Source: Hyphomonas sp.
Lineage (GTDB): Bacteria; Pseudomonadota; Alphaproteobacteria; Caulobacterales; Hyphomonadaceae
DNA: 64,000 nt
Assembly (NCBI GenBank): GCA_020638455.1
Contig: JACKIK010000003.1
Location: forward strand, 496,001-560,000
Direction of reading: 5' to 3'
Made by a program: the position numbers and the translations under genes. The notes under the pieces are model-generated. The model was not told the DNA's origin. It saw only the letters and a list, made by a program, of their open reading frames with translations, and ran no database searches. Below, piece by piece: positions 46,073 through 54,266 of this stretch (positions are counted from its first letter, which is position 1; every line of letters starts with the position of its first letter).

Positions 46073-46104
46073 TTGACCAGTTATTTTCGATATTGTATAA
46101 ATAT
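46073..46104 (+). promoter_or_regulatory. promoter and dyad of the VOC-ArsR-SRPBCC operon
   Basis: A near-consensus sigma-70 promoter: -35 TTGACC at 46073-46078, 17 bp spacer, -10 TATAAA at 46096-46101. A perfect inverted repeat ATATT-N5-AATAT (46090-46104) covers the -10, and CGATAT recurs at 46088 and 46109. This is the expected position for repression by the ArsR-type protein encoded by the second gene. Confidence 0.75.
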
Positions 46105-46129
46105 TCCACGATATAGAAAGGAACAGAAC

Positions 46130-46597
46130 ATGGCTGAGCTTTACCGCCCGAGGGGCCTCTCCAGCGCGGTCTGTTATGTCGACGCCAAGGCCGCCTTCAA
46201 ATGGCTGGAAGCCGCCTTCGGTTTCGAGCCTCTGTTCATCCTGCTCGACGAGAACGATAACCTCGCCCACTCCGAAATGACCTTCGGCAACAGCTATGTG
46301 ATGATCGGCAACGAATGGTCGGAGGATCACCGCAGTCCGAAGAGTCTCGGCGGCAAGAATACCCAGACCGTGCATGTTCAGCTCGAAAAGGGCGACGACA
46401 TCGACGCCCACTGCGAACGCGCCCGCGCAGCCGGCGCAGAGATCATGACCGAATGCGAAACCCAGTTCTATGGCGACCGCACCTATCGCGCCCGCGATCC
46501 GGAGGGCCACATCTGGACCTTCGCTGTCACCGTCGTGGAAATGATGCCCGACGACTGGGACAAGGCATCCGGCCTGCGCACGGTGACCAGCCTGTGA
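46130..46597 (+). CDS. VOC (glyoxalase/bleomycin-resistance) family protein
   Basis: A 155-residue protein of the vicinal-oxygen-chelate fold. The first repeat has SSAVCYVDAKAAFKWLEAAFGFEPLF, and the second ends with YGDRTYRARDPEGHIWTFA, typical of PhnB/glyoxalase-like members. The enzymatic activity is unknown. AAAGGAAC precedes the ATG. It is the first gene of a three-gene operon and its stop overlaps the GTG start of the ArsR gene by 4 bp (GTGA). Confidence 0.85.
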   Translation: MAELYRPRGLSSAVCYVDAKAAFKWLEAAFGFEPLFILLDENDNLAHSEMTFGNSYVMIGNEWSEDHRSPKSLGGKNTQTVHVQLEKGDDIDAHCERARAAGAEIMTECETQFYGDRTYRARDPEGHIWTFAVTVVEMMPDDWDKASGLRTVTSL

Positions 46598-46917
46598 GTC
46601 TCGACGCAGCCCTTGCCGCGCTCGCCGATCCGGTGCGCCGTCACGCGGTGGAGCTGCTCGGCCAGAAGCCCCGCCGCGCCGGAGAGCTGGCCGAAGCGCT
46701 GGGACTTCCCGCCCCCGCCATGAGCCGGCATTTGCGCATCCTCAAGCAGGGCGGCCTGGTCGAGGAGACCCATCCCGAATTCGACGCGCGCGTCCGCATC
46801 TACACGCTGAAATCCGGCGCCATGGACGAGCTGAAAAGCTGGCTCGCCGCAACCGAGGCGATGTGGACCGAACAGCTCGCCGCCTTCAAGGCACATGTCG
46901 AGGGCCGGACGGGGTGA
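46594..46917 (+). CDS. ArsR-family winged-helix repressor
   Basis: A 107-residue winged-helix regulator. The helix-turn-helix is in RRAGELAEALGLPAPAMSRHLRILKQGGLVEE, with the wing in RVRIYTLKSG. There are no metal-binding cysteines of the ArsR/SmtB type, so it is likely a non-metal ArsR. It starts with GTG overlapping the VOC stop by 4 bp and ends with GTGA overlapping the SRPBCC gene. ArsR plus SRPBCC pairs are common in Proteobacteria. It probably binds the dyad on the operon promoter. Confidence 0.85.
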   Translation: MSLDAALAALADPVRRHAVELLGQKPRRAGELAEALGLPAPAMSRHLRILKQGGLVEETHPEFDARVRIYTLKSGAMDELKSWLAATEAMWTEQLAAFKAHVEGRTG

Positions 46918-47384
46918 GTGCCGTCATCGTGTCGCTGCGGGTCGCCGCCGCACCGGAAGAGGCTTTCGATGTGTTCACCGGCGAAATCGGCGTCTGGTGG
47001 CGGCCGAACATGCTCTTCCAGCTCACCCCGCGCGGCGACGGCACGCTGAGCTTTCAGGACCGCGAACGCCTCGTCACGACACTGCCCAACGGCAAGGTGT
47101 TCGAGATCGGCCTCGTCCATGTCTGGCTGCGCGGCGAGCGGCTCGCCTTCTCCTGGCGCCAGGCAGGCTTCACGGCCGATCAGGTCACCGAAGTCGATAT
47201 CCGCTTCGAACGCATCGGTGAGGGAACCCGCGTCACCGTGGAGCATCGCGGCTGGGATTCGATCCCGCAGGAACATGTCGCGCGCCATGGCTTCCCGCTC
47301 GCCGCCACGCAGATGCGCCTTGCCGAGCACTGGCGCAGCCTGCTCGCCGGCTTCGCGAGCCGGATCGCCCGGCCCGGAGGATGA
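46914..47384 (+). CDS. SRPBCC (AHSA1-like) domain protein
   Basis: A 156-residue protein with a START-like ligand-binding fold. The pattern VSLRVAAAPEEAFDVFTGEIGVWW at the start and TRVTVEHRGWDSI followed by the long C-terminal helix AEHWRSLLAGFASR fit the AHSA1/SRPBCC family. It may bind a hydrophobic ligand. The start is GTG at 46914, overlapping the ArsR stop by 4 bp. As the last gene of the operon it is presumably repressed together with the VOC gene. Confidence 0.82.
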   Translation: MSAVIVSLRVAAAPEEAFDVFTGEIGVWWRPNMLFQLTPRGDGTLSFQDRERLVTTLPNGKVFEIGLVHVWLRGERLAFSWRQAGFTADQVTEVDIRFERIGEGTRVTVEHRGWDSIPQEHVARHGFPLAATQMRLAEHWRSLLAGFASRIARPGG

Positions 47385-47434
47385 CGGACACACGGAATTG
47401 GATGTAGTCTCCCCGAAAAAGAATGGGGAAACGC

Positions 47435-49051
47435 ATGTACGAGGTATCGCTCACGGAGTCCTGGTTCCCGGCCCATGGCGGGCCCGAACCAGCCCCGCAG
47501 ACCATCGGCGCCATGCTCCGCGCGTCGACCGCCCGCCATCCCGGCCAGCCAGCCATGAAGGCGCTGGACTATGACGGCACCGTCCTTCGCACCTGGACCT
47601 ATGCCGAACTCCTGGAGGACAGCGAACGGCTCGCCCGCGCGCTGGCCTCGCGCCATGCCGAGGGCGCCCGCATCGCCGCCTACGCCAACAACGTGCCCGA
47701 ATGGGTGCTGCTGGAACTCGCCTGTGGCCTCGCCGGGGTCACGCTCGTCACGGTCAATCCCGCCTACCAGAAGCGCGAGCTCAAATACGTGCTCGAACAG
47801 TCCCGCTCGGAGGCGATCTATTATGTCGCCGATTTCCGCGGCAATCCGATGCAGGACATCGCCGACGCCGTCTGCGACGAGATCCCCGCCATCCGCCACC
47901 GCATCCTGCTGACCGACCATGCCGCCCTGTTCGATGGCGAGGACAGCGGCGGCCTCCGCGATCCGGGCCCGCTCGACCCGACGCAGATACAGTACACATC
48001 CGGCACGACCGGTTTCCCGAAAGGCGCCCTGCTCCACCACAACGGCCTTGTCCTCAACGGGATCGAGAGCATGACGCGCGCCGGCGTCCGCCAGGGCGAC
48101 AGTTTCGTGCACAACATGCCGCTCTTCCACACCACGGGCTGCGCGATCCTTGTGCTCGGCGGGCTCGGCGTCGGCGCCACCATGCTGCTCGCCCCGATGT
48201 TCGATCCGGAGATGATCGTGCGCGTGATCGAACGGGAACGGACGAATTTCATTCTTGGCGTGCCGACCATGCTGGTCGCCCTGATCGAGGAGGTCGAACG
48301 GTCCGGACGCGACGTCTCGTCCACCCGGCGCATCATGTCCGGCGGCTCGATGGTGCCGCCGGAACTCTGCCGCAAGGCGCGCAAGGTGTTCGGGGCGCCG
48401 ATCCAGATCGTCTACGGCCAGACCGAAACCTCCCCCGTCCTCACCCAGACCTGGTATGAGGACAGCGAGGAAGACCTGACCCAGACGATCGGCCAGCCCT
48501 CTGCACATACCGAGATCTCGATCCGCGATCCCGCCACCAACCAGGTCGTGCCGATCGGCGAGCAGGGCGAGATCTGCGCCCGCGGCTATGAAGTCATGCT
48601 CGGTTACAACGACAATCCCGAAGCGAACGCCGCCACGATCGACCCCGAAAACTGGCTGCACACCGGGGACCTCGGCCGCATGGATTCGCGCGGCTATGTG
48701 AAGATCACCGGCCGCGTGAAGGAGATGATCATCCGCGGCGGGGAAAACCTCTTCCCGGCCGAGATCGAAAACGCCCTGCTGGAACATGTGGCGATCTCCG
48801 AAATCGCCATTGTCGGCATCCCGGACGAGAAATGGGGCGAGCAGGTCGCCTGCTTCATGCGCGGCAATGCCCATGCCCGGCCGGACAATACCGAACTGAA
48901 GGCCTTCATCCGCGAGCGCCTGTCGCCGCAGAAGACGCCGGCTTACTGGATCTGGGTCGACGAATGGCCGCTCACGGGCTCCGGCAAGATTCAGCGCTTC
49001 AGACTGGCGGAGGCGTTCGGACAGGGCGCCTATGACGATCAGCTGCCATAG
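47435..49051 (+). CDS. AMP-forming acyl-CoA synthetase
   Basis: A 538-residue adenylate-forming enzyme that activates a carboxylic acid with ATP and joins it to CoA. The phosphate-binding loop is YTSGTTGFPKGA (about residue 190); the adenine motif is YGQTETSP; the TGD motif is HTGDLGR; the hinge is GRVKEMIIRGGENLFPAE; the catalytic lysine is in TGSGKIQRF. Acyl preference (medium or long chain) cannot be read. The ATG at 47435 has GGGGAAA 4 bp upstream. It overlaps a convergent GFA gene by 13 bp. Confidence 0.92.
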   Translation: MYEVSLTESWFPAHGGPEPAPQTIGAMLRASTARHPGQPAMKALDYDGTVLRTWTYAELLEDSERLARALASRHAEGARIAAYANNVPEWVLLELACGLAGVTLVTVNPAYQKRELKYVLEQSRSEAIYYVADFRGNPMQDIADAVCDEIPAIRHRILLTDHAALFDGEDSGGLRDPGPLDPTQIQYTSGTTGFPKGALLHHNGLVLNGIESMTRAGVRQGDSFVHNMPLFHTTGCAILVLGGLGVGATMLLAPMFDPEMIVRVIERERTNFILGVPTMLVALIEEVERSGRDVSSTRRIMSGGSMVPPELCRKARKVFGAPIQIVYGQTETSPVLTQTWYEDSEEDLTQTIGQPSAHTEISIRDPATNQVVPIGEQGEICARGYEVMLGYNDNPEANAATIDPENWLHTGDLGRMDSRGYVKITGRVKEMIIRGGENLFPAEIENALLEHVAISEIAIVGIPDEKWGEQVACFMRGNAHARPDNTELKAFIRERLSPQKTPAYWIWVDEWPLTGSGKIQRFRLAEAFGQGAYDDQLP

Positions 49052-49530
49052 ATATCGGTGAAGCGCTGCCACAGGGCAGGCCGCGTCGAGTTGAACGATT
49101 CAACCACCAGTGCGTCCGAGGCGGCGGTCGCCCCCGCAATCGCTTCCTCGACGAAGATATGCGAGGTCGCGACCGCCCAGCTCGCATCGTCCAGCGTCCC
49201 GGCACACAGGATCACCAGCTCGGGAGACGCCTCCGGCAGATGCCACATCCGCGAGCCACATTCGGTGCAGCGTTCGATATTGATCCGGTTGCCGCTGCCG
49301 CCGGTGCGCCGGAACACGTCGTAGCTTCCGGACAGCCGTTCCATGTCCACCGCCGGCACGTGCAGGAACAGGCCATGCGACGAGCCCGTCAGGCGCTGGC
49401 AATCCGTGCAATGGCAGGCATTCACGCATTTCGGCGGCGCGATCACACGATAGCGCACAGCGCCGCAATGGCACCCGCCCTCAATCGGGAAGGCCGGCAG
49501 GGGCGGCCGGGAAATGTCGATCCGGATCAT
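49039..49530 (-). CDS. GFA-family zinc protein
   Basis: A 163-residue protein of the glutathione-dependent formaldehyde-activating enzyme family. The zinc cysteines are in GGCHCGAVRYRV and NACHCTDCQRLTGSS, and a later structural pair in RCTECGSRMW. Many family members do not act on formaldehyde, so the role is open. I set the start at MIRIDISRPP, just before the conserved block; an ATG 12 codons earlier is possible. It converges on the acyl-CoA synthetase gene with a 13 bp overlap. Confidence 0.85.
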   Translation of the reverse strand: MIRIDISRPPLPAFPIEGGCHCGAVRYRVIAPPKCVNACHCTDCQRLTGSSHGLFLHVPAVDMERLSGSYDVFRRTGGSGNRINIERCTECGSRMWHLPEASPELVILCAGTLDDASWAVATSHIFVEEAIAGATAASDALVVESFNSTRPALWQRFTDIYGS

Positions 49531-49640
49531 GGCGGCAACTGTCTCCCGCCTGCCCCCTTCCCGCAAGCATGTTCGTGCAAGCCTGCCATGATTTTGCCGC
49601 TGCCCGCCGGCATCGTTTCCGGCCTGAAAAGGGAGCGGCG

Positions 49641-49994
49641 ATGAGTGACGGCGAACATGTCAGGCGGCTGCTGGAACAGCGCAAACAAGGCAGCTCGTCC
49701 GCCTCCCGCCCGCCTGTCCGGCGCAGCCATCTCGACAGCGAAATCGCCCGCAGCGGACACCTTGTCCACAAGCTCAAGGCAAAGGACACGACCGGGCGCT
49801 GGGCTTTCTATTTCGTCTACGTGCCCGCCCTTCGCGAACAGCAATTCCTCGATGCCCTGCACGGCAACGGCACGATCGACCTCGAAACCTACGGCAAGGT
49901 CATCGCTTCCTGCTATGGCGAGGGGCCATCCGAAGAAGTGTGCGCATTCCTGAAGGAGAAATACGGCTTCGATGTAGCCCCGAAAGGCGGTTGA
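49641..49994 (+). CDS. soluble protein of unknown function
   Basis: A 117-residue protein. The first 40 residues are polar and Arg/Ser-rich (EQRKQGSSSASRPPVRRS), probably disordered; the rest is a compact domain with WAFYFVYVPALREQQFLDALHGNG and EEVCAFLKEKYGF. No signal peptide or membrane helix. I do not recognise the family. GGGAGCG precedes the ATG. It lies between a divergent GFA gene and a cyclophilin gene 30 bp downstream, probably in one transcript with the latter. Confidence 0.65.
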   Translation: MSDGEHVRRLLEQRKQGSSSASRPPVRRSHLDSEIARSGHLVHKLKAKDTTGRWAFYFVYVPALREQQFLDALHGNGTIDLETYGKVIASCYGEGPSEEVCAFLKEKYGFDVAPKGG

Positions 49995-50024
49995 CGCAGC
50001 CCCCGGCGGCGCGATCATGGCCGC

Positions 50025-50933
50025 ATGAAACGCCTGATCCCTGCCCTCGCCCTTCTCGCCGCCTGCCAGAACGCACCTGCCGGAACGCCGCCAGCGGACG
50101 CCCCTTCCTGGCGCGCGGTCGACCCCGAAAATGTCATCCTGTTCGACATGGGAGACCACGGCACCATCGCCATCGAACTCTTCCCCGAAGCAGCCCCCGC
50201 CAATGCCGCAGCGCTGCGCGCGGCTGCCCGCAGCGGCTTTTTTGACGGGGAATATTTCTACCGGGTCGTCGAAACCCATGTGGCGCAGGCGGGCCGGGAA
50301 TTCGACCAGCGCCTTGAAGGCATGCCCCGCGTGCCGCTGGAGGCGGAGCGCACGGTCAGCGCGGACGGTTTCGACCCGCTCGGCAATGATGACCTGTTCG
50401 CTCCCCTCGTCGGCCACCGGGACGGCTTCGCCGTTGGCCGCAAGGGCAATCGGGAATGGCTGCTCAACTGCCCCGGCGCCGTTGCCATGGCGCGCGACGA
50501 CGATCCGGACACGGGCGTTGCCGAAGTCTACATCCCCCTGCTCCCGCGCCGCTATCTTGACCGCAACTACACCGTCTTCGGCCGCGTCATCTCCGGCATG
50601 GACGTGGTGAACCGCCTGGCTCGCGTGGAGCCCGCAACACCGGAGGAAACAGCGGCCCTGTTCGGCGACGATGCCGCCCTCGCCGGTGAGACAGCGGCGG
50701 CACGCGCCACCCGCCTCGCCTCCAACCGGATCGTCTCGGCAAGGGTCGCAGCCGACCTGCCAGCGGCCGGACGTCCGGCATTCGAGGTGATGGCAACGCC
50801 CGGCCCCCACTGGGAGGCGCTCAAGGCATCGAAGCAGGACTATTCCGGCATCTCCGCCTTTGTCGTCACCCCGCCGCACAAGGTCGACATCTGCACCCTG
50901 CCCGTCCCGGCCCGACCCTCGGTCAGCCCTTGA
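50025..50933 (+). CDS. cyclophilin-type peptidyl-prolyl isomerase, lipoprotein
   Basis: A 302-residue exported cyclophilin. The signal peptide ends in LLAACQN, a lipobox. The cyclophilin domain opens with VILFDMGDHGTIAIELFPEAAPANAAAL and continues through FYRVVETHVAQAG and TVFGRVISGMDVVNRL. Several active-site residues of classical cyclophilins (the FHRV and QGG motifs) are altered to FYRVV and QAG, so activity may be weak. A C-terminal extension of about 100 residues is unlike single-domain family members. Confidence 0.8.
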   Translation: MKRLIPALALLAACQNAPAGTPPADAPSWRAVDPENVILFDMGDHGTIAIELFPEAAPANAAALRAAARSGFFDGEYFYRVVETHVAQAGREFDQRLEGMPRVPLEAERTVSADGFDPLGNDDLFAPLVGHRDGFAVGRKGNREWLLNCPGAVAMARDDDPDTGVAEVYIPLLPRRYLDRNYTVFGRVISGMDVVNRLARVEPATPEETAALFGDDAALAGETAAARATRLASNRIVSARVAADLPAAGRPAFEVMATPGPHWEALKASKQDYSGISAFVVTPPHKVDICTLPVPARPSVSP

Positions 50934-51058
50934 CCCCGCTCCGTGGTTTCCGAACTAATGCCATTGTGATGCGGAGAGGGAATCGATCCGCAATCGATCA
51001 CGATCAGCGCGAGCGGAGGGCAAGTCCGTCGCGTGCGGACTGACAAAGGGAGCTGATT

Positions 51059-52342
51059 TTGGGGCCTCAAGGAACTGCAGCGCGCTTCGGCGCGCTCTCG
51101 CTGCTGTGCATGGCACTCAGTGCACCGGCGTTCGCGGACACAGGCGACACCGCCTGGATTCTCACCTCCACTGCACTCGTCCTGTTCATGACGTTGCCGG
51201 GCCTTGCGCTCTTCTACGGTGGACTCGTGCAGGCAAAGAACCTCCTCTCGATCTTCATGCAGTGCATGGCCGTCGCCGCCCTGATGAGCCTCCTGTGGCT
51301 GTTCTTCGGCTATTCCGTCGCCTTCGGGCCGGGTGAAGGCGGACTGATCGGCGGCTTTGCAAGATCCTTCGCCGCCGGAATGACCGGTGCGCCGCTGGAG
51401 GGGCAGACGATCCCGGAACCACTTTTCATGATGTTCCAGATGACCTTCGCCATCATTACCCCCGCCCTCATCATCGGCGCCTTTGCGGAACGCGTGAACT
51501 TCGGCGCCATGCTGATCTTCTGCGCGCTGTGGCTGCTGCTCTGCTATGCGCCCGTCGTCCACTGGGTCTGGGGCGGCGGCTGGCTCGCCGGCATGGGCGT
51601 GATCGACTTTGCCGGCGGTATCGTGGTGCACACGACGGCCGGCGTGTCTGCGCTTGTCTTCGCTGTCATCCTCGGCCGGCGCGCGCACTTCCCGAACGAC
51701 ATGCGACCGCCGCACAGCCCCGGCTTCGTCATGCTGGGCGCGGCCATGCTCTGGGTCGGCTGGTTCGGCTTCAACGCCGGCTCCGCCCTCGGCGCAAATG
51801 CCGATGCGGCGCGGGCGATGCTTGTGACCCACACTTCGGCCGCAACCGCATCGCTGGTCTGGATGGGGATCGAATGGGTGAGCTTCCGGCGGCCGACACT
51901 GGTCGGCATCGCGACCGGCATGGTGGCGGGCCTCGCGACAATTACGCCTGCCGCCGGGTCCGTTGGCCCGATTGGAGCGGTGATCATTGGCGCGGCAAGC
52001 GCCATGGTCTGCTACTATGCCGTTGTCCACATCCGCCAGAAGCTGAAGATCGACGACAGTCTCGACGTCTTCGCGGTGCACGGCGTCGGCGGGATGCTGG
52101 GCAGCCTGCTGATCCCCTTCCTCGCCGGGCTCGGTCCGCTCGCGCCGGGGATCGGGAAGCCCATCCTCGCCCAGTTCGGCGTCCAGCTCCTCGCCGTTGG
52201 TGTTGTCGCCGTCTTCTCGGCCGTGGTCACGGCTGGCCTGCTCTACGCCATTCGCACGATGATCCCCTTGCGGGTGTCACGCGAGGATGAGGACGCAGGC
52301 CTCGATTCCGCCTCGCATGGCGAGAGCGCCTATCACCAGTAG
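51059..52342 (+). CDS. amt: ammonium transporter
   Basis: A 427-residue Amt/MEP channel for ammonium. A cleavable signal peptide (ending APAFA) leads into eleven helices. Family motifs are visible: DTAWILTSTALVLFMTLPGLALFYGGLV, the twin-histidine region with VHHTTAG-like VVHTTAGVSALVFAV, and DVFAVHGVGGMLGSLL. The start is TTG at 51059 with AAGGGAG 6 bp upstream; the next ATG would remove most of the signal peptide. No glnK gene lies before it, unlike the usual glnK-amtB pair. Confidence 0.93.
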   Translation: MGPQGTAARFGALSLLCMALSAPAFADTGDTAWILTSTALVLFMTLPGLALFYGGLVQAKNLLSIFMQCMAVAALMSLLWLFFGYSVAFGPGEGGLIGGFARSFAAGMTGAPLEGQTIPEPLFMMFQMTFAIITPALIIGAFAERVNFGAMLIFCALWLLLCYAPVVHWVWGGGWLAGMGVIDFAGGIVVHTTAGVSALVFAVILGRRAHFPNDMRPPHSPGFVMLGAAMLWVGWFGFNAGSALGANADAARAMLVTHTSAATASLVWMGIEWVSFRRPTLVGIATGMVAGLATITPAAGSVGPIGAVIIGAASAMVCYYAVVHIRQKLKIDDSLDVFAVHGVGGMLGSLLIPFLAGLGPLAPGIGKPILAQFGVQLLAVGVVAVFSAVVTAGLLYAIRTMIPLRVSREDEDAGLDSASHGESAYHQ

Positions 52343-52396
52343 TGCGCCAACTGCGATCGCTTGACATCCTGCACCGCGGAGACCACGGCTTGGCGC

Positions 52397-53170
52397 ATGC
52401 GTGAGACCCCCCCGCCCTTTGAAACCTCTTCCGGCCTCGCCGCGCTCGCCGGTGTCGGGCACGGCTATTTTGGCCGGCCAGGCGGCGTGTCCACCGGCCT
52501 CTATGCCAGCCTCAATGCGGGGCCCGGCTCGAAGGACGACCCGGTCGCCGTCGCCCAGAACCGGGACCTGATCCGGCAGGCCATGGGCGCCACCGCCCTC
52601 CTCTCCTGCCACCAGGTCCACTCGCCCGACGTGATCCATGTCACCGAAGCCTGGGACAGGCGCCCCGAAGGCGACGCCATGGTCACCGCAACGCCTGGCC
52701 TGGCCCTCTGCATCCTCACCGCCGACTGCACACCCGTCCTCTTTGCGGACGCGGAGGCCGGCGTCGTCGGCGCGGCCCATGCCGGCTGGAAGGGCGCCCT
52801 TGGCGGCGTGCTGGAGGCCACCGTCGCCTCGATGACCGAGCTCGGGGCCGAGCCCGGCCGCATCCGCGCCGCCATCGGCCCGACGATTGCGCAGGCCAGC
52901 TACGAAGTCGGCCCGGAATTCCGCGACACCTTCCTCGAAGCCTCGCCGGCCAGCGAGGGCCTGTTCGTCCCCGGCAAGGGCGACCGCTTCCATTTCGACC
53001 TGCCCGGCTATTGCCACGCCAGCCTCGCGGCCATGGGCCTCGGCCACATCGCCGACCTTGCCCTCGACACCTGCGCCCTCGAAGACCGGTATTTCTCCAA
53101 CCGGCGCCGCAATCATCGCGGCGAGCCGGACTATGGCCGAAATGCCTCAGTCATCCTGCTCCAGCCGTAA
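52397..53170 (+). CDS. pgeF: peptidoglycan editing factor PgeF (laccase-domain protein)
   Basis: A 257-residue protein of the DUF152/PgeF family, which hydrolyses UDP-MurNAc-L-Ser to keep wrong amino acids out of peptidoglycan; some members also bind nucleosides. The metal site is visible as the histidine in SCHQVHSPD, the cysteine in LTADCTPVLFAD and the histidine in AAHAGWKGAL. The tail FSNRRRNHRGEPDYGRNASVI is typical. The start MRETPPPF has no strong ribosome binding site; an ATG 12 codons earlier is possible. Confidence 0.9.
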   Translation: MRETPPPFETSSGLAALAGVGHGYFGRPGGVSTGLYASLNAGPGSKDDPVAVAQNRDLIRQAMGATALLSCHQVHSPDVIHVTEAWDRRPEGDAMVTATPGLALCILTADCTPVLFADAEAGVVGAAHAGWKGALGGVLEATVASMTELGAEPGRIRAAIGPTIAQASYEVGPEFRDTFLEASPASEGLFVPGKGDRFHFDLPGYCHASLAAMGLGHIADLALDTCALEDRYFSNRRRNHRGEPDYGRNASVILLQP

Positions 53171-53262
53171 ATCTTTGCGGAGGGTGCCAGAGTCCGGTTG
53201 CGACTCGGCGCCGGCTGTTACAAAAGCGACGCGAACCGGGGCAAACGGGGTCGACCATCGCC

Positions 53263-54198
<936 letters not shown>

Positions 54199-54216
54199 GC
54201 CCTTCCGGAAAGCACA

Positions 54217-54247
54217 GGAAAGCCCGCAGCCATGCTGCGGGCTTTCC
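54217..54247. terminator. long perfect hairpin between prs and the M56-M23 gene
   Basis: GGAAAGCCCGCAGC (54217-54230) pairs perfectly with GCTGCGGGCTTTCC (54234-54247) around a 3-nt loop. It lies 18 bp past the prs stop and 19 bp past the end of the convergent M56-M23 gene, so it can stop both. The T-tract is weak on either strand. Confidence 0.8.
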
Positions 54248-54266
54248 GCTTATTCCAGGCTGTGCA

